Position numbers and translations under genes: made by a program
Origin: Rubrobacter taiwanensis
GTDB taxonomy: Bacteria > Actinomycetota > Rubrobacteria > Rubrobacterales > Rubrobacteraceae
Direction of reading: 5' to 3'
Length of the DNA: 64,000 nt
Assembly: GCF_004337705.1 (NCBI RefSeq)
Contig: NZ_SKBU01000008.1
Coordinates: 1 to 64,000 of the forward strand
Notes under the pieces: model-generated
What the model saw: the letters and a program-made list of their open reading frames with translations, nothing else
What the model was told of the DNA's origin: nothing
Database searches by the model: none
In this document: piece by piece, positions 16,809 through 28,944 of the stretch
Layout: every line of letters begins with the position of its first letter
Numbering within the stretch: the first letter of the stretch is position 1

Positions 16809-18032
16809 GTGATAGGCCCGTATACGGAGGTGGTAGACCCCGAGGTTCAGGCGGCGCTGGACGGAGAGCTGGACCGCCAGCGGATGAACGTGGAGCTCAT
16901 AGCCAGTGAGAACTTCGCTTCTCCGGCGGTACTGGCGGCTCAGGGCTCGGTGCTGACGAACAAGTATGCCGAGGGGTACCCGGGTCGCCGCTACTACGGC
17001 GGGTGCGAGTGGGTAGACCGGGTTGAGCGGCTTGCGATTGACCGGGCGAAGGAGCTCTTCGGGGCCGAGCACGTCAACGTACAGCCGCACTCCGGGAGTC
17101 AGGCCAACGAGGGTGCGTACGCGACGCTGCTGGATCCGGGGGACAGGGTGCTCTCGATGGATCTGGCGCATGGCGGGCACCTTACGCACGGGATGAAGAT
17201 CAACTTCTCCGGCCGCACCTACGAGTTTTCCCACTACGGTGTGGGTTCGGACGGCTTCATAGACTACGATCAGGTGCGCAAGATCGCTCTGCGGGAGAGG
17301 CCGAAGATGATCTTAGCCGGGGCCAGTGCCTATCCCCGCGTTCTGCACTTCGATCTCTTCCGCGAGATCGCCGATTCCGTGGGGGCTTACCTGCTGGTGG
17401 ATATGGCCCACATCTCCGGGCTGGTCGCCGGCGGGGTGCATCCCTCGCCGGTGCCGTACGCCGAGATGGTCACTACGACCACGCACAAGACGCTCCGGGG
17501 GCCGCGGGGCGGCATGGTCCTCTGCCGGGAGGAGTTCGCGAAGAAGCTGAACAGCCGCATCTTCCCCGGCCTGCAGGGCGGGCCGCTGATGCACGCCATA
17601 GCCGGCAAGGCGGTAGCTCTGGGCGAGGCGCTGCGGCCGGAGTTCCGGGACTATGCCCACCGGATCGTCGCCAACGCCCGGGCGATGGCGGAGAAGCTCC
17701 TGGAGGAGGGGCTGGATCTCGTCTCCGGCGGCACCGATAACCACATGATGCTCGTGGACCTGCGGGGTACGGGAGTTACAGGCAAGGAGCTGGAGGAGCG
17801 GCTGGATTCCATCGGGGTCACCTGCAACAAGAACATGGTCCCGGGCGATCCTGCCCCGCCGACCGTGACCAGTGGGGTCCGGCTCGGAACCCCGGCCATG
17901 ACTACCCGGGGCATGGGAGAAGAGGAGATGCGGGAGATCGCGGACATAATAGCCCGGGCGGTGCGCGGTGAGCTGAAGGGGTTGCGCGACCGGGTGCTCG
18001 CGCTCACGGAGGCGTTCCCGCTCTATGCTTAA
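16809..18032 (+). CDS. glyA: Serine hydroxymethyltransferase
   Basis: This is a 407-residue PLP enzyme converting serine and tetrahydrofolate to glycine and methylene-THF, the main source of one-carbon units. The PLP lysine lies in [14 protein letters not shown] (near 227). [15 protein letters not shown] and the [14 protein letters not shown] opening are family hallmarks. The start is GTG or an adjacent codon, two bases after the phosphatase stop. It overlaps upp by 8 bp. Confidence 0.96.
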   Translation: MIGPYTEVVDPEVQAALDGELDRQRMNVELIASENFASPAVLAAQGSVLTNKYAEGYPGRRYYGGCEWVDRVERLAIDRAKELFGAEHVNVQPHSGSQANEGAYATLLDPGDRVLSMDLAHGGHLTHGMKINFSGRTYEFSHYGVGSDGFIDYDQVRKIALRERPKMILAGASAYPRVLHFDLFREIADSVGAYLLVDMAHISGLVAGGVHPSPVPYAEMVTTTTHKTLRGPRGGMVLCREEFAKKLNSRIFPGLQGGPLMHAIAGKAVALGEALRPEFRDYAHRIVANARAMAEKLLEEGLDLVSGGTDNHMMLVDLRGTGVTGKELEERLDSIGVTCNKNMVPGDPAPPTVTSGVRLGTPAMTTRGMGEEEMREIADIIARAVRGELKGLRDRVLALTEAFPLYA

Positions 18033-18660
18033 GTCGGAGCGGCTGCACGTCGTGGATCACCCCCTCAGCCGGCAGAAGCTGGCCGTGCTGCGGGACGAGA
18101 ACACGCGCCAGCGCGAGTTCCGGCAGGCCATGCGCGAGCTGGCGCTGGTGCTCGTGAGCGAGGCTGCCCGCCGGATGCCGACCGAGGCGGTACGGGTGAA
18201 CACTCCGCTCGCTCCCACCGAGGTGCACCGCATCTCTGAGCCGGTTTGTCTGGTGCCCGTGCTGCGGGCCGGTCTGGGGATGCTCGACGGGGCGCTCGCC
18301 CTGCTGCCCGAAGCCACCGTCGGGTTTATTGGGCTCTTCCGGGACGAGGAGACCGCCCTGCCGGTCGAGTACTACGCCAATCTGCCCCGGGAGCTCGAGA
18401 GGTATCGCGTCATGGTGCTGGATCCCATGCTGGCGACCGGCGGCAGCCTCTCGGCCACGCTGGCCAAGCTCAAGGACCACGGGGCGCGTCGCATCTCGTG
18501 CGTGAGCGCCGTGGCCGCCGTCCCCGGCGTGGAGCGGGTGCTGCGCGATCATCCGGACGTGGATCTCTACGTGGGGGTCGTGGACCCCGAGCTGGACGAC
18601 CGGGCGTTCATCGTGCCGGGGCTCGGCGACGCCGGGGACCGGCTCTACGGGACGCTCTGA
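18025..18660 (+). CDS. upp: Uracil phosphoribosyltransferase
   Basis: This is a 211-residue salvage enzyme that makes UMP from uracil and PRPP. The PRPP loop is [15 protein letters not shown], and the uracil-binding C-terminus ends [29 protein letters not shown], as in the family. [13 protein letters not shown] is also characteristic. It lies between glyA and a dCMP deaminase, a nucleotide-metabolism run. Confidence 0.96.
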   Translation: MLKSERLHVVDHPLSRQKLAVLRDENTRQREFRQAMRELALVLVSEAARRMPTEAVRVNTPLAPTEVHRISEPVCLVPVLRAGLGMLDGALALLPEATVGFIGLFRDEETALPVEYYANLPRELERYRVMVLDPMLATGGSLSATLAKLKDHGARRISCVSAVAAVPGVERVLRDHPDVDLYVGVVDPELDDRAFIVPGLGDAGDRLYGTL

Positions 18661-18671
18661 GGTGATCTCCG

Positions 18672-19127
18672 ATGAGGCCGTCCTGGGACGAGTACTTCAT
18701 GCGCATAGCTCAGGAGGTGGCCACACGCTCCACCTGTCCCCGCCTGGCGGTGGGGGCGGTGATAGTACGTGACCGCCGCATCCTCACCACCGGCTACAAC
18801 GGCAGCCCCTCCGGGCTGCCGCACTGTGAGGATGTGGGGTGCCTGATCCGTATCGTCGACGGCCGGGAGAGCTGCCAGCGGACACTGCACGCCGAGCAGA
18901 ACGCCATAATTCAGGCCGCGGTTCACGGGGTCTCCGTGCGAGGCGCGACCCTCTACTGTACCCACCAGCCGTGTCTGCTGTGCACGAAGATGATCATCAA
19001 TGCGGGTATAGAAGCCGTATACTACGGGCAGGGATATCCCGACCCGCTGGCCATCGAACTCGCGTCCGAGGCCGGTCTGGAGGTGGTGAAGCTGGAGTTC
19101 GACCAGGAGAGGACGGGTGGTATTTAG
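18672..19127 (+). CDS. Deoxycytidylate deaminase (ComEB-like)
   Basis: This is a 151-residue zinc deaminase of the dCMP/ComEB type. Zinc ligands are in TLHAEQNAI (HAE) and [11 protein letters not shown] (PCxxC). It converts dCMP to dUMP, feeding thymidylate synthesis. ATG follows AGGTGAT. Neighbouring upp supports a pyrimidine role. Its end overlaps the next GTG start by 11 bp. Confidence 0.92.
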   Translation: MRPSWDEYFMRIAQEVATRSTCPRLAVGAVIVRDRRILTTGYNGSPSGLPHCEDVGCLIRIVDGRESCQRTLHAEQNAIIQAAVHGVSVRGATLYCTHQPCLLCTKMIINAGIEAVYYGQGYPDPLAIELASEAGLEVVKLEFDQERTGGI

Positions 19128-20190
19128 CCCGGACACGCTCTCCGCGCTCGCCGAAGTCTTCGCGGTGGTCTCAGTCTTCACATTCGGTGCCTGTCTGTTT
19201 ATCCGCTGGATGGGATTCAAGTTCAAACTGCTGGACTACCCGGAGCCTCTCCGGCGCGTCCACAGCAAGCCCGTGCCCCGCAACGGAGGCTGGGCCCTCT
19301 ACGCCGCCGTGCTGGTCGGCGCGCTGCTGTTTTTGCCGACGAACATGTTCTGGGTGCAGGGGATGCTCCTCGCCATGACGGTCGTGTTCGCAGCCTCCAT
19401 CCTGGACGACATCTACGACCTCTCGCCCGCCTGGCAGTTCGCCTCCCACGTGGCGGCCGGGATCATCCTCTTCTATTTCGGAGTGACCATCGAGCGGATC
19501 ACCAACCCCTTCGCCGCCGGAGGCTTCTCGTATCTGGAGTACCTCAGCTTTCCGGCCACCGTCCTCTGGGTGGTCCTGATTATCAATGCCATCAACTTTG
19601 TAGACGGCCTGGACGGCCTGGCAGCCGGAGTGGCCGGCATAGCCTCGGTCTCCTTCGCCATCATCTCCCTGGAGCAGGGCAAGTTCTTCGTCGCCGTGCT
19701 CTGCGTCATCCTGCTCGGCGTCACGCTCGGCTTCCTCCCGCTCAACTTCCACCCGGCCATGATCTTCATGGGCACCACCGGCAGCGCCGTCCTCGGGATA
19801 ATGCTGGCGACCATAACGATCCAGGGCACGCTCAAGATAACCTCCACCGTCTCGCTGCTCCTGCCGCTTCTGGTGCTGGGCGTACCGTTCTTCGACGCCT
19901 CGTTCGCCGTCGTGCGGCGCTTCAAGAACCGCATGCCCATCTTCCGGCCCGACCGCGGACACGTGCACCACCGCCTCATCAACGTCGGCTTCTCACACCG
20001 CCGGGCGGTTTTCCTGATCTACGGCTGGTGCGCCACCATGAGCGCCCTGGGACTCGCTATCGGCTACAAGCACGTCCCCGCCATCGTGGCCGCCGGGACG
20101 CTCGCCGCCGGAAGTACCCTCCTCATGGCCCGGCTGCTGGAGATAGACTGGAGATTCCGCCGCAAAGGCCCCGGCTGGGACGGAGATTGA
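19117..20190 (+). CDS. MraY/WecA-family polyprenyl-phosphate sugar-1-phosphate transferase, altered metal ligand
   Basis: This is a 357-residue integral membrane protein with about ten helices. The family normally moves a UDP-HexNAc-1-phosphate onto undecaprenyl phosphate to start cell-wall polymer synthesis. LDDIYDL (metal-binding aspartates), [15 protein letters not shown] and the HIH-like RGHVHHRLI are present. The usual FMGDxGS motif reads FMGTTGS, so the Mg-ligating aspartate is threonine at residue 220. The position after upp/comEB and before atp genes is the usual place of wecA/tagO in actinobacteria. GTG start. Confidence 0.85.
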   Translation: MVFSPDTLSALAEVFAVVSVFTFGACLFIRWMGFKFKLLDYPEPLRRVHSKPVPRNGGWALYAAVLVGALLFLPTNMFWVQGMLLAMTVVFAASILDDIYDLSPAWQFASHVAAGIILFYFGVTIERITNPFAAGGFSYLEYLSFPATVLWVVLIINAINFVDGLDGLAAGVAGIASVSFAIISLEQGKFFVAVLCVILLGVTLGFLPLNFHPAMIFMGTTGSAVLGIMLATITIQGTLKITSTVSLLLPLLVLGVPFFDASFAVVRRFKNRMPIFRPDRGHVHHRLINVGFSHRRAVFLIYGWCATMSALGLAIGYKHVPAIVAAGTLAAGSTLLMARLLEIDWRFRRKGPGWDGD

Positions 20191-20196
20191 CACTGC

Positions 20197-20231
20197 TTGC
20201 AACAGTTTGAGCCACAAGGTATACTTATAAT
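20197..20231 (+). promoter_or_regulatory. Promoter of the ATP synthase operon, probably leaderless
   Basis: -35 TTGCAA (20197-20202), 17 bp spacer, -10 TATACT (20220-20225). Transcription starting six to seven bases later would begin at the A of the atpZ ATG (20232). A second TATAAT abuts the ATG. No Shine-Dalgarno sequence stands at a usable distance. Confidence 0.65.
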
Positions 20232-20462
20232 ATGGCGGCCGACGGGAACTCCGGTGATCGAGGACCGGGGGCGTCCTATGCGCGGTACATAGGGGTCGGA
20301 TTTACATTCGTGTTGACGCTGGGGATCGCGGGTGTGATCGGGTTCTTCGTGGACCGTTGGCTGGGGACGCTGCCGCTCTTCTTGCTGGCCGGGCTGGTGC
20401 TGGGGTTTGCGGGCGGTCTCTATTACGTTTACGGGATTCTGAGGCGAATGGAGAATGAGTGA
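20232..20462 (+). CDS. atpZ: AtpZ/AtpI family membrane protein
   Basis: This is a 76-residue protein with two membrane helices (about 16-37 and 43-63) separated by a short loop with FFVDRWLGTLP, typical of AtpZ. AtpZ/AtpI proteins help assemble the c-ring and have been linked to Mg/Ca transport. It is first in the atp operon and overlaps the next gene by four bases. It probably starts translation on a leaderless mRNA. Confidence 0.8.
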   Translation: MAADGNSGDRGPGASYARYIGVGFTFVLTLGIAGVIGFFVDRWLGTLPLFLLAGLVLGFAGGLYYVYGILRRMENE

Positions 20463-20875
20463 GTCATTGGCGGCTGGCGCTGGGTTACTCGCTGCTGGTC
20501 GCTTCGGGAGCGGTCGTCATAGGGGGGATCATTTGGGTATACTACGCCGGGGCGCAGGCCGGGGGGTTCGCCTACGGTGTGGCCGTTGGGCTTGCGAGCT
20601 TCGTATCGACGGCTCTGACCGTTTCGATGCTGACGAGCGGGAGCGTGCTCTGGCGGGCCATTGGGGCCGGCTCTTTCGTTGTCCGCTACGGGTTCGTGGC
20701 GGTGGCGCTAGGCGTCCCCGCCTATTTGGGGCTCTGGCCGGTGATACCGATGGTTGCTGGTTTTGCGGGGGTCTATCTCGCAGAGAATCTTATACTCATT
20801 CCGGGAGCTTTGAGGATGATCGGTGGTTCGAGACGGGAGCATAAGAAGGGAGCGGAACGGAGGGTGACGGCGTGA
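20459..20875 (+). CDS. atpI: ATP synthase subunit I-like membrane protein
   Basis: This is a 138-residue protein with four hydrophobic helices (about 8-30, 36-58, 66-88, 92-115) and a basic C-terminus. The position between atpZ and atpB and the AtpI-like layout support assignment as the AtpI assembly chaperone of the c-ring; sequence similarity alone is modest. The GTG start overlaps the atpZ stop (GTGA), and the stop overlaps atpB. Confidence 0.7.
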   Translation: MSHWRLALGYSLLVASGAVVIGGIIWVYYAGAQAGGFAYGVAVGLASFVSTALTVSMLTSGSVLWRAIGAGSFVVRYGFVAVALGVPAYLGLWPVIPMVAGFAGVYLAENLILIPGALRMIGGSRREHKKGAERRVTA

Positions 20876-21672
20876 GACCTATGCTGGCTCTGCTGCAGCA
20901 GATAACGCAGGAGGAGCTCAGGCACGAGATCCTGCACACCTGGGAGACGGCCAAGACCAAGTGGGTCATCCCCATCGAGGTCTTCGGGGTGGATCTCTCG
21001 ATCAACAAGATCGTCTGGTTCCTGTTCATCGGGGCGGCGGTAACGTTCCTGCTCCTGTTCATTGGGAGCCGCATCCTCAAGGACCGGCCCGGTGCGTACC
21101 AGGTGATCGTGGAGGAGATCTACGGCTTCGGGCGCAACCACCTCGGCGGGCAGATGGGCGAGGAGGGCAAGAAGTGGTTCCCCTACACGCTGACCCTCTT
21201 CGTCTTCATTCTGGTGCTGAACCTCATGGGGCTCATCCCCGGTTCGTATCCGGTGACGAGCAACATCACGTTCACGATCACGCTGGCCCTGATAACCTTC
21301 CTGATCGTGCAGCAGCAGGGGATCGCCCGCAACGGTGTCGTCAAGTACTTCAAGAGCTGGGCGCCGACCGACGTGCCGGCCCGGCCGGTGCTCTATCCTT
21401 TCATGTGGATCGTGCACCTCATCGGGGAGTTTGCCAAGCCGCTCACGCTCGGCGTCCGGCTCTACGCCAACATGCTGGCCGGGAGTCTGGTGATATATGT
21501 GTTCCTGAGCCTTATTCTGTACTTCGGGGTCTTCACCGCCTTCATCTCGGTGCCGGCGGCGATCATCTTCTACGCTTTCAAGCTGTTCATCGCGGTGCTG
21601 CAGGCTTACATATTCGCGATACTCACGCAGGTGTACATAGAGCTGGCAATGTTCGCCGACGAGTCCCACTAG
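20872..21672 (+). CDS. atpB: F0 ATP synthase subunit a
   Basis: This is a 266-residue proton-channel subunit. The essential arginine is in LTLGVRLYANMLAGS, facing the c-ring glutamate. Five to six helices are visible, with FVFILVLNLMGLIPGS and the C-terminal ILTQVYIELA. GTG start, or ATG at 20881 three codons later. It precedes atpE by 71 bp. Confidence 0.95.
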   Translation: MRPMLALLQQITQEELRHEILHTWETAKTKWVIPIEVFGVDLSINKIVWFLFIGAAVTFLLLFIGSRILKDRPGAYQVIVEEIYGFGRNHLGGQMGEEGKKWFPYTLTLFVFILVLNLMGLIPGSYPVTSNITFTITLALITFLIVQQQGIARNGVVKYFKSWAPTDVPARPVLYPFMWIVHLIGEFAKPLTLGVRLYANMLAGSLVIYVFLSLILYFGVFTAFISVPAAIIFYAFKLFIAVLQAYIFAILTQVYIELAMFADESH

Positions 21673-21743
21673 GGATTTTCCGGTAGGATTCGCGGCGGGA
21701 GTGATTGAAAGAGATGTCGAGTAGAGAGAGGAGAAGAGGATAG

Positions 21744-21998
<255 letters not shown>

Positions 21999-22040
21999 AG
22001 AAGGATAGCGGGGGGTAAGAATAAGAGAGGAGCCGGAATA

Positions 22041-22562
22041 ATGGGCACCGTCTTCGACATAGGAAATCTGGGCTTGATGTTCTGGCAGCTGATCACCTTC
22101 GCGATCCTGCTCCTGCTGCTGTACAAGTTCGTCTATCCGCCGATCCGGGACCAGATCATCAAGCGCCAGCGCTCCATAGAGCAGGCCATCGACGAGGCGG
22201 AGCAGACCCGGGCCGAGGCCCGGCGGCTGCTGGAGGAGTACCGGCAGCAGATCGCCGAGGCCCGCGGCGAGGCCCGCCAGATACTGGAGGAGGCCCGGCG
22301 GCAGGGGGAGGCTCAGCGGGAGCGGACGCTGCGGGAGGCCCGCGAGGAGGGTGAGCGCATCATCCAGCGCGCCCGGGAGGAGATAGAGCGCGAGCGGGCT
22401 CAGGCTCTCTCCGAGATCCGGCGGGAGGTCGCCGACATGGTGATCATGGCCTCCGAGCAGGTGGTACGCAAGAGTCTGGAGCGCGAAGATCACGAGCGCT
22501 TGATAGAGGAGGCGCTGCGGGAGCTGGACGTTGAGTTGAAGGAGAAGGAAGTCACCCGGTGA
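22041..22562 (+). CDS. atpF: F0 ATP synthase subunit b
   Basis: This is a 173-residue peripheral-stalk subunit with one N-terminal membrane helix (about 8-30) and a long Arg/Glu-rich coiled coil to the C-terminus. A single b subunit gene is present, and there is no b' gene. SD GAGAGGAG lies before ATG. It overlaps atpH by four bases. Confidence 0.95.
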   Translation: MGTVFDIGNLGLMFWQLITFAILLLLLYKFVYPPIRDQIIKRQRSIEQAIDEAEQTRAEARRLLEEYRQQIAEARGEARQILEEARRQGEAQRERTLREAREEGERIIQRAREEIERERAQALSEIRREVADMVIMASEQVVRKSLEREDHERLIEEALRELDVELKEKEVTR

Positions 22563-23098
22563 GCGTGGTGTCCACATACGCCGAGGCGCTCTTCGAGGCG
22601 GCGCAGGAGCGGGGCAACCTGGAGGAGACGCTTCAGGATCTCAAGGACTTCGCCGGGGCGCTGCGGGAGAACGAGGAGCTGCGTCGCTTCTACTACCACG
22701 CGCAGGTGACGAAGCCGCAGAAGCGTCGGGTGCTGGACCAGCTCACCGAGGGTATGCAGCAGACCGCCCGCAACTTCCTCAAGGTTCTGGCGGACAAGGA
22801 CCGGGAGGAGTATCTGGAGGAGATCCTGCTGCGCTACGAGGAGCTGGTGAAGGATCATCTCGGGCGCGTGGAGGTGGAGCTCACCACGGCGGTGGAGCTT
22901 CCCGGGGAGACGCTGCGGCGCATAGAGGAGCGCCTGAAGGAGATCCTGGGGCGGCGCGAGGTGGTTCTGGAGAATCGGGTAGATGAAGATATACTCGGGG
23001 GCGCCGTCTTCCGGTTCGGCGGCATGATGCTGGACGGCAGCGTCCGGGGGCAGCTCGAGGGTCTCCGGGAGAAGATGTTAGAGAGAGGTGTTGTGTAG
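22559..23098 (+). CDS. atpH: F1 ATP synthase subunit delta
   Basis: This is a 179-residue OSCP/delta subunit joining the stalk to the top of F1. [15 protein letters not shown] at the N-terminus and [24 protein letters not shown] at the C-terminus are family signatures. It is translationally coupled on both sides. Confidence 0.95.
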   Translation: MSVVSTYAEALFEAAQERGNLEETLQDLKDFAGALRENEELRRFYYHAQVTKPQKRRVLDQLTEGMQQTARNFLKVLADKDREEYLEEILLRYEELVKDHLGRVEVELTTAVELPGETLRRIEERLKEILGRREVVLENRVDEDILGGAVFRFGGMMLDGSVRGQLEGLREKMLERGVV

Positions 23099-24675
23099 TG
23101 GCAGGCAGACTGCGGCCCGAAGAGATTTCCTCCATACTCAAGGGTGCTATCACGGACTACGAGGGTCAGGTCCGCACCGAGGAGGTGGGGCAGGTACTGG
23201 AGGTCGGGGACGGCATCGCCCGCGTGCACGGCCTCGCCAACGTCATGTACCAGGAGATGGTCGAGTTCGAGGACGCGCGGGGCGAGAAGATCATCGGGCT
23301 CGCGCTGAACCTGGAGGAGGACAACGTCGGCGTCATCATCGCCGGCGAGGACCGGCACATCCAGGAGGGCAGCACCGTCCGCCGCACGGGGAAGCTGGCG
23401 AGCGTGCCTGTGGGCTACGGGGTTCTGGGGCGCGTCATCAACGCGCTCGGAGCCCCAATGGACGGCCGGGGCGAGATAGAGACCGAGGACACCCGGCCCG
23501 TGGAGATCGTGGCCCCCGGTATCATCCGCCGTCAGCCGGTCAACACGCCGCTTCAGACCGGGATCAAGGCCATAGACTCCATGATCCCGATCGGCCGCGG
23601 GCAGCGGGAGCTGATCATCGGCGACCGGCAGACCGGGAAGACCTCGCTCGCGATAGACACGATTATCAACCAGGCCGAAGAGGGCGTGAAGTGCATCTAC
23701 GTGGCCGTCGGGCAGAAGGACTCCTCGATAGCCGGCGTGGTGGCCGCTCTGGAGGAGGCCGGCGCGATGGACTACACGACGGTCATCAACGCTTCGGCTT
23801 CCCAGTCGGCGACGCTGCAGTACCTGGCCCCCTATGCGGGGTGCGCCATCGGGGAGTACTTCATGCACCAGGGAGAGGATGCGCTCGTGATCTACGACGA
23901 CCTCTCCAAGCACGCCGTCGCCTACCGGCAGATGATGCTGCTGCTGCGGCGGCCGCCGGGCCGCGAGGCCTACCCCGGGGACATCTTCTACCTGCACTCG
24001 CGGCTGCTTGAGCGGGCGGCCAGGATGAGCGACGAGTACGGCGGCGGTTCGCTGACGGCGCTGCCGGTCGTGGAGACCAAGGCCGGCGACATCTCCGCGT
24101 ACATCCCGACGAACGTCATCTCGATCACGGACGGCCAGATCTTCCTGGATGTGGACCTCTTCAACGCCAACCAGCGGCCGGCGATCGACGTCGGCAACTC
24201 GGTCAGCCGGGTTGGGAGCTCGGCCCAGATCAAGGCCATGAAGAAGGTCGCCGGTACGCTGAAGCTGGACCTCTCGCAGTACCGGGAGCTGGCCAGCTTC
24301 GCCCAGTTCGGGAGCGATCTGGACAAGGCGACTCAGGAGACGTTGGCTCGCGGCGAGCGGCTGACCGCGATCCTTAAGCAGGGCGAGCGGGACCCGATGC
24401 CGGTTGAGGAACAGGTGGCGGTCATCTTCGGGGCCACCCAGGGGCTCCTGCGCGACGTGGAGCCCGACGACGTGCCGGACTGGGAGGCGCAACTACGCGA
24501 CTATCTGCGCGACTCGCACGGCGAGATCCTGCAGACCATCCGCGAGACGAAGGAGCTCTCCGACGAGACCGCCGACCGGCTCCGGCGGGCGATAGAGCGC
24601 TTCAACGAGGGCTTTGAGCCGAGCGAGTCGGCGGTCTCGGTGAGCACCGCTCCGGACGAGGAGGACGGGAGCTAG
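23098..24675 (+). CDS. atpA: F1 ATP synthase subunit alpha
   Basis: This is a 525-residue regulatory nucleotide-binding subunit of F1. Walker A is GDRQTGKTS, and the signature [17 protein letters not shown] is present. It has a short acidic C-terminal extension (APDEEDGS). GTG start directly at the atpH stop. Confidence 0.97.
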   Translation: MAGRLRPEEISSILKGAITDYEGQVRTEEVGQVLEVGDGIARVHGLANVMYQEMVEFEDARGEKIIGLALNLEEDNVGVIIAGEDRHIQEGSTVRRTGKLASVPVGYGVLGRVINALGAPMDGRGEIETEDTRPVEIVAPGIIRRQPVNTPLQTGIKAIDSMIPIGRGQRELIIGDRQTGKTSLAIDTIINQAEEGVKCIYVAVGQKDSSIAGVVAALEEAGAMDYTTVINASASQSATLQYLAPYAGCAIGEYFMHQGEDALVIYDDLSKHAVAYRQMMLLLRRPPGREAYPGDIFYLHSRLLERAARMSDEYGGGSLTALPVVETKAGDISAYIPTNVISITDGQIFLDVDLFNANQRPAIDVGNSVSRVGSSAQIKAMKKVAGTLKLDLSQYRELASFAQFGSDLDKATQETLARGERLTAILKQGERDPMPVEEQVAVIFGATQGLLRDVEPDDVPDWEAQLRDYLRDSHGEILQTIRETKELSDETADRLRRAIERFNEGFEPSESAVSVSTAPDEEDGS

Positions 24676-24678
24676 AAG

Positions 24679-25560
24679 TTGGCTTCGCTCAGGGACCTAA
24701 AGCGTCAGATACAGTCCGTCAAGAACATCGCCAAGGTGACGGACGCCTTGCAGGCCGTCTCCGCCGTGAAGTTCCGCAAGGCCGAGGCGCGGGTCAAGCG
24801 CGCCCGGCCCTATGCGGAGAACCTGGAGGAGATGATGCGGGCCATCGCCGCCAAGGCCACCAGCAAGAGCCCGATGCTCGTGGGCCGGGAGGTGAGGACC
24901 GTCGCCGTGGCGACCCTGACGGCCGACCGGGGTCTCTGCGGTGGCTTCAACGCGCAGGCCGTCCGGCGCACCATGGAGTTCCGCTCTCAGCAGAGCGCCG
25001 ATCTGCTGCAGGTGGTCAGCGGCCGGAAGGGGATAGCCTTCTTCCGGTTCCGGAGGATAGGGCTCGCCGAGTCCTACAGCGGCTTCTCCGACAACCCCGA
25101 CTACGAGAAGGCGCGGGAGATCGGACGGCGGCTCACGCAGCTCTTCCAGGAGGAAGAGGCCGACGCGGTGTACCTGATCTACAACCGCTTCGTGAACCCG
25201 GCCGTCCAGCGTCCGGTGCTGATGCGTCTGCTGCCCATCGCGCCGGAGGATGCCGAAGAGGAACGGGAGCGGGAGGAGCCCGGCTTCGGGGCCGAGGCCC
25301 CGTTCGAGTTCATCCCGGATGCGGACGAGATCCTGAACGAGCTCGTTCCCCGCTACGTGGAGACGATGGTCTTCCAGGCGCTACTGGAGAGCGCGGCGGG
25401 GGAGCACGGGGCCAGGATGACGGCGATGAAGAACGCCACCGACAACGCCAACGAGATGGTTGACGACCTGACGCTGCAGATGAACAAGGCCCGGCAGGCT
25501 CAGATCACGCGCGAGATAAGCGAGATCGCTGCGGGCGCGGAGGCTCTGTCGGCGGGTTAG
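24679..25560 (+). CDS. atpG: F1 ATP synthase subunit gamma
   Basis: This is a 293-residue central shaft subunit. The N-terminal and C-terminal coiled-coil helices (LRDLKRQIQSVKNIAKVTDALQ; MTAMKNATDNANEMVDDL) enclose the globular domain containing LTADRGLCGGFNAQ. TTG start three bases after atpA. Confidence 0.96.
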   Translation: MASLRDLKRQIQSVKNIAKVTDALQAVSAVKFRKAEARVKRARPYAENLEEMMRAIAAKATSKSPMLVGREVRTVAVATLTADRGLCGGFNAQAVRRTMEFRSQQSADLLQVVSGRKGIAFFRFRRIGLAESYSGFSDNPDYEKAREIGRRLTQLFQEEEADAVYLIYNRFVNPAVQRPVLMRLLPIAPEDAEEEREREEPGFGAEAPFEFIPDADEILNELVPRYVETMVFQALLESAAGEHGARMTAMKNATDNANEMVDDLTLQMNKARQAQITREISEIAAGAEALSAG

Positions 25561-27107
<1,547 letters not shown>

Positions 27108-27108
<1 letters not shown>

Positions 27109-27548
27109 TGGCCGACGGCGGGCGCACGCTCTTCTGCCGCGTCATCACGCCGGAGCGCACCGTCTTCGACGGCGAGGTGGACCGGGTGGTCGCCACGATC
27201 GCGGACGGGGAGATCGGGGTCCTGCCGGACCACGCTCCCCTCATCGCGACGACCAAGATCGGTACCGTCCGCATCAAGCGGGATGAGGAATACCTGGTCT
27301 TCGCTACCTCCGACGGCTTCTTCAAGGTTTCGGAGAACCTGGCGCAGGTGCTGGTCGAGGAGGCCGTGCCCGCCGGGGAGATAGATGTGGACGAGGCCGG
27401 AAACCGGGTCGAGGAGGCCAACCGGGAGCTGGAGGGGCTGACCGTCGAGGACGAAGAGGGGTACCGGAAGCGCCGGGCGGAGATCGAGCGGCGCGTCAGG
27501 ATGGGAGAGAATCTGGTGCACGTGGCGCGGAAGTACGGCGAGGCTTAG
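27108..27548 (+). CDS. atpC: F1 ATP synthase subunit epsilon
   Basis: This is a 146-residue rotor subunit with the N-terminal beta-barrel (VITPERTVFDGEVDRVVA, GEIGVLPDHAPLI) and a C-terminal helical pair that can inhibit ATP hydrolysis. GTG start at the last base of atpD. It ends the ATP synthase genes. Confidence 0.95.
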
Positions 27549-27584
27549 AGGGGCCATCCGCGCCGAGAGGGGGGAGATAGGGCT

Positions 27585-28862
27585 TTGAGCAGGTTCATAG
27601 TCGAGGGCGGCAACCGATTGCGGGGTGAGGTCCGGGTCTCCGGAGCCAAGAACGCGGCCCTCAAGCTCGTGGCCGCGGCGCTGTTGACCTCCGGGCGTAC
27701 GGTGCTGCACAACGTGCCCGATATAAAGGACATCGGGACGATGCGGGCCGTGATCGAGGAGATGGGCGCGAGGACGGAGCATGACTCCGGAACGCTCACC
27801 GTGGAGGCGGAGGGGGTCGACTCCTTCGTCGCTCCTTACGAGCTGGTGCGCCAGATGCGGGCCTCCATACTGGTACTCGGCCCGCTGGTGGCCCGCTTCG
27901 GGCAGGCCGAGGTCTCGGCGCCCGGGGGTTGCGATCTGGGCTTCCGCAAGTTCGACTTCCACATGAACGGCCTGCGGGCTCTGGGCGCGGAGGTGGAGCT
28001 GGATCACGGCTTCATCAAGGCCCGGGCCCCGCGCGGGCTCAGGGGGGCCGATATCTACTTCGACTACCCCAGCGTAACCGCGACCGAGAACGTAATGATG
28101 GCCGCCGTGCTGGCCCGCGGCCGGACCGTCATAGAGAACGCGGCCCGCGAGCCGGAGGTGGTCGAGTTCGCAAACTTCCTGAACAGGATGGGAGCCCGGA
28201 TCCGCAACGCCGGCTCCAGCCGCGTTGAGATAGAGGGGGTCGAGGAGCTGCATCCCGTCGAGCACACGGTGATGCCGGATAGGATCGAAGCCGGAACCTT
28301 CATCATGGCCGCGGCCGCCACCGGCGGCGACGTGCGGGTGGTCGGAGCGGTGCCCCGGCATCTCGGTCTGACCCTCGACAAGCTGCGGGCCATGGGCGTG
28401 GAGCTGGAGGAGTTCGCCGGCGGGATCCGCGTGCGGGTCGACGATCCGCGAGAGCTGGCGGCAGTGGATGTCTCCACCCTGCCGTTCCCCGGTTACGCCA
28501 CCGACCTCCAGCCGCAGATGATGGTGCTGCTCACGCAGGTCTCGGGAGCCGGCGTTATCACCGAGAACGTGTTCGAGAACCGGCTGCGGGTGGCCGAGGA
28601 GCTGAACAGAATGGGGGCCGGAATAGACGTCTTCGGCGGCCACCGGGCCATAGTGCGCGGTCCGAAACGGCTCTCGGGTACCATCGTGCAGGCACCGGAT
28701 CTGCGGGGTGGCGCCGCCTTGGTGATGGCCGGTCTCGCGGCTGAGGGAGTCACGACCGTAGACCGGGCGACGCACATCCTGCGCGGCTACGAGCGGTTCG
28801 AGGCGAAGCTCTCGGGCCTTGGGGCGGCGATCTCCTACGAGTCTAGCGCCGCGCTGGTCTAG
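27585..28862 (+). CDS. murA: UDP-N-acetylglucosamine 1-carboxyvinyltransferase
   Basis: This is a 425-residue enzyme of the first committed step of peptidoglycan synthesis (EPT/RTPC fold). The catalytic cysteine is kept in VSAPGGCDLGFR (near 111), so the enzyme should be fosfomycin-sensitive. KNAALKLVAAALL at the N-terminus binds UDP-GlcNAc. TTG start with GGGGGAGA upstream. It follows atpC by 36 bp, as in several Gram-positives. Confidence 0.95.
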   Translation: MSRFIVEGGNRLRGEVRVSGAKNAALKLVAAALLTSGRTVLHNVPDIKDIGTMRAVIEEMGARTEHDSGTLTVEAEGVDSFVAPYELVRQMRASILVLGPLVARFGQAEVSAPGGCDLGFRKFDFHMNGLRALGAEVELDHGFIKARAPRGLRGADIYFDYPSVTATENVMMAAVLARGRTVIENAAREPEVVEFANFLNRMGARIRNAGSSRVEIEGVEELHPVEHTVMPDRIEAGTFIMAAAATGGDVRVVGAVPRHLGLTLDKLRAMGVELEEFAGGIRVRVDDPRELAAVDVSTLPFPGYATDLQPQMMVLLTQVSGAGVITENVFENRLRVAEELNRMGAGIDVFGGHRAIVRGPKRLSGTIVQAPDLRGGAALVMAGLAAEGVTTVDRATHILRGYERFEAKLSGLGAAISYESSAALV

Positions 28863-28887
28863 CGGCCGGGAAGGCAGGGGACCCATA

Positions 28888-28919
28888 TATAATGCCGGCG
28901 GCGTCCCTGCGGACGCCGC
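28888..28919 (+). promoter_or_regulatory. TATAAT box and hairpin before the M20 peptidase
   Basis: TATAAT at 28888-28893 is followed by a hairpin GCGGCGTCC (28898-28906) / GGACGCCGC (28911-28919) with a CTGC loop. The hairpin could end murA transcription (T-tail weak: TTCCC) or sit at the 5' end of the new transcript. Confidence 0.5.
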
Positions 28920-28944
28920 TTCCCGATTCTGACCGGAGACGGAG

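Noticed and set aside
21714-21743. Nine-codon frame directly before atpE
   Set aside because: Its sequence is mainly the purine-rich ribosome binding region of atpE and it has no ribosome binding site of its own.
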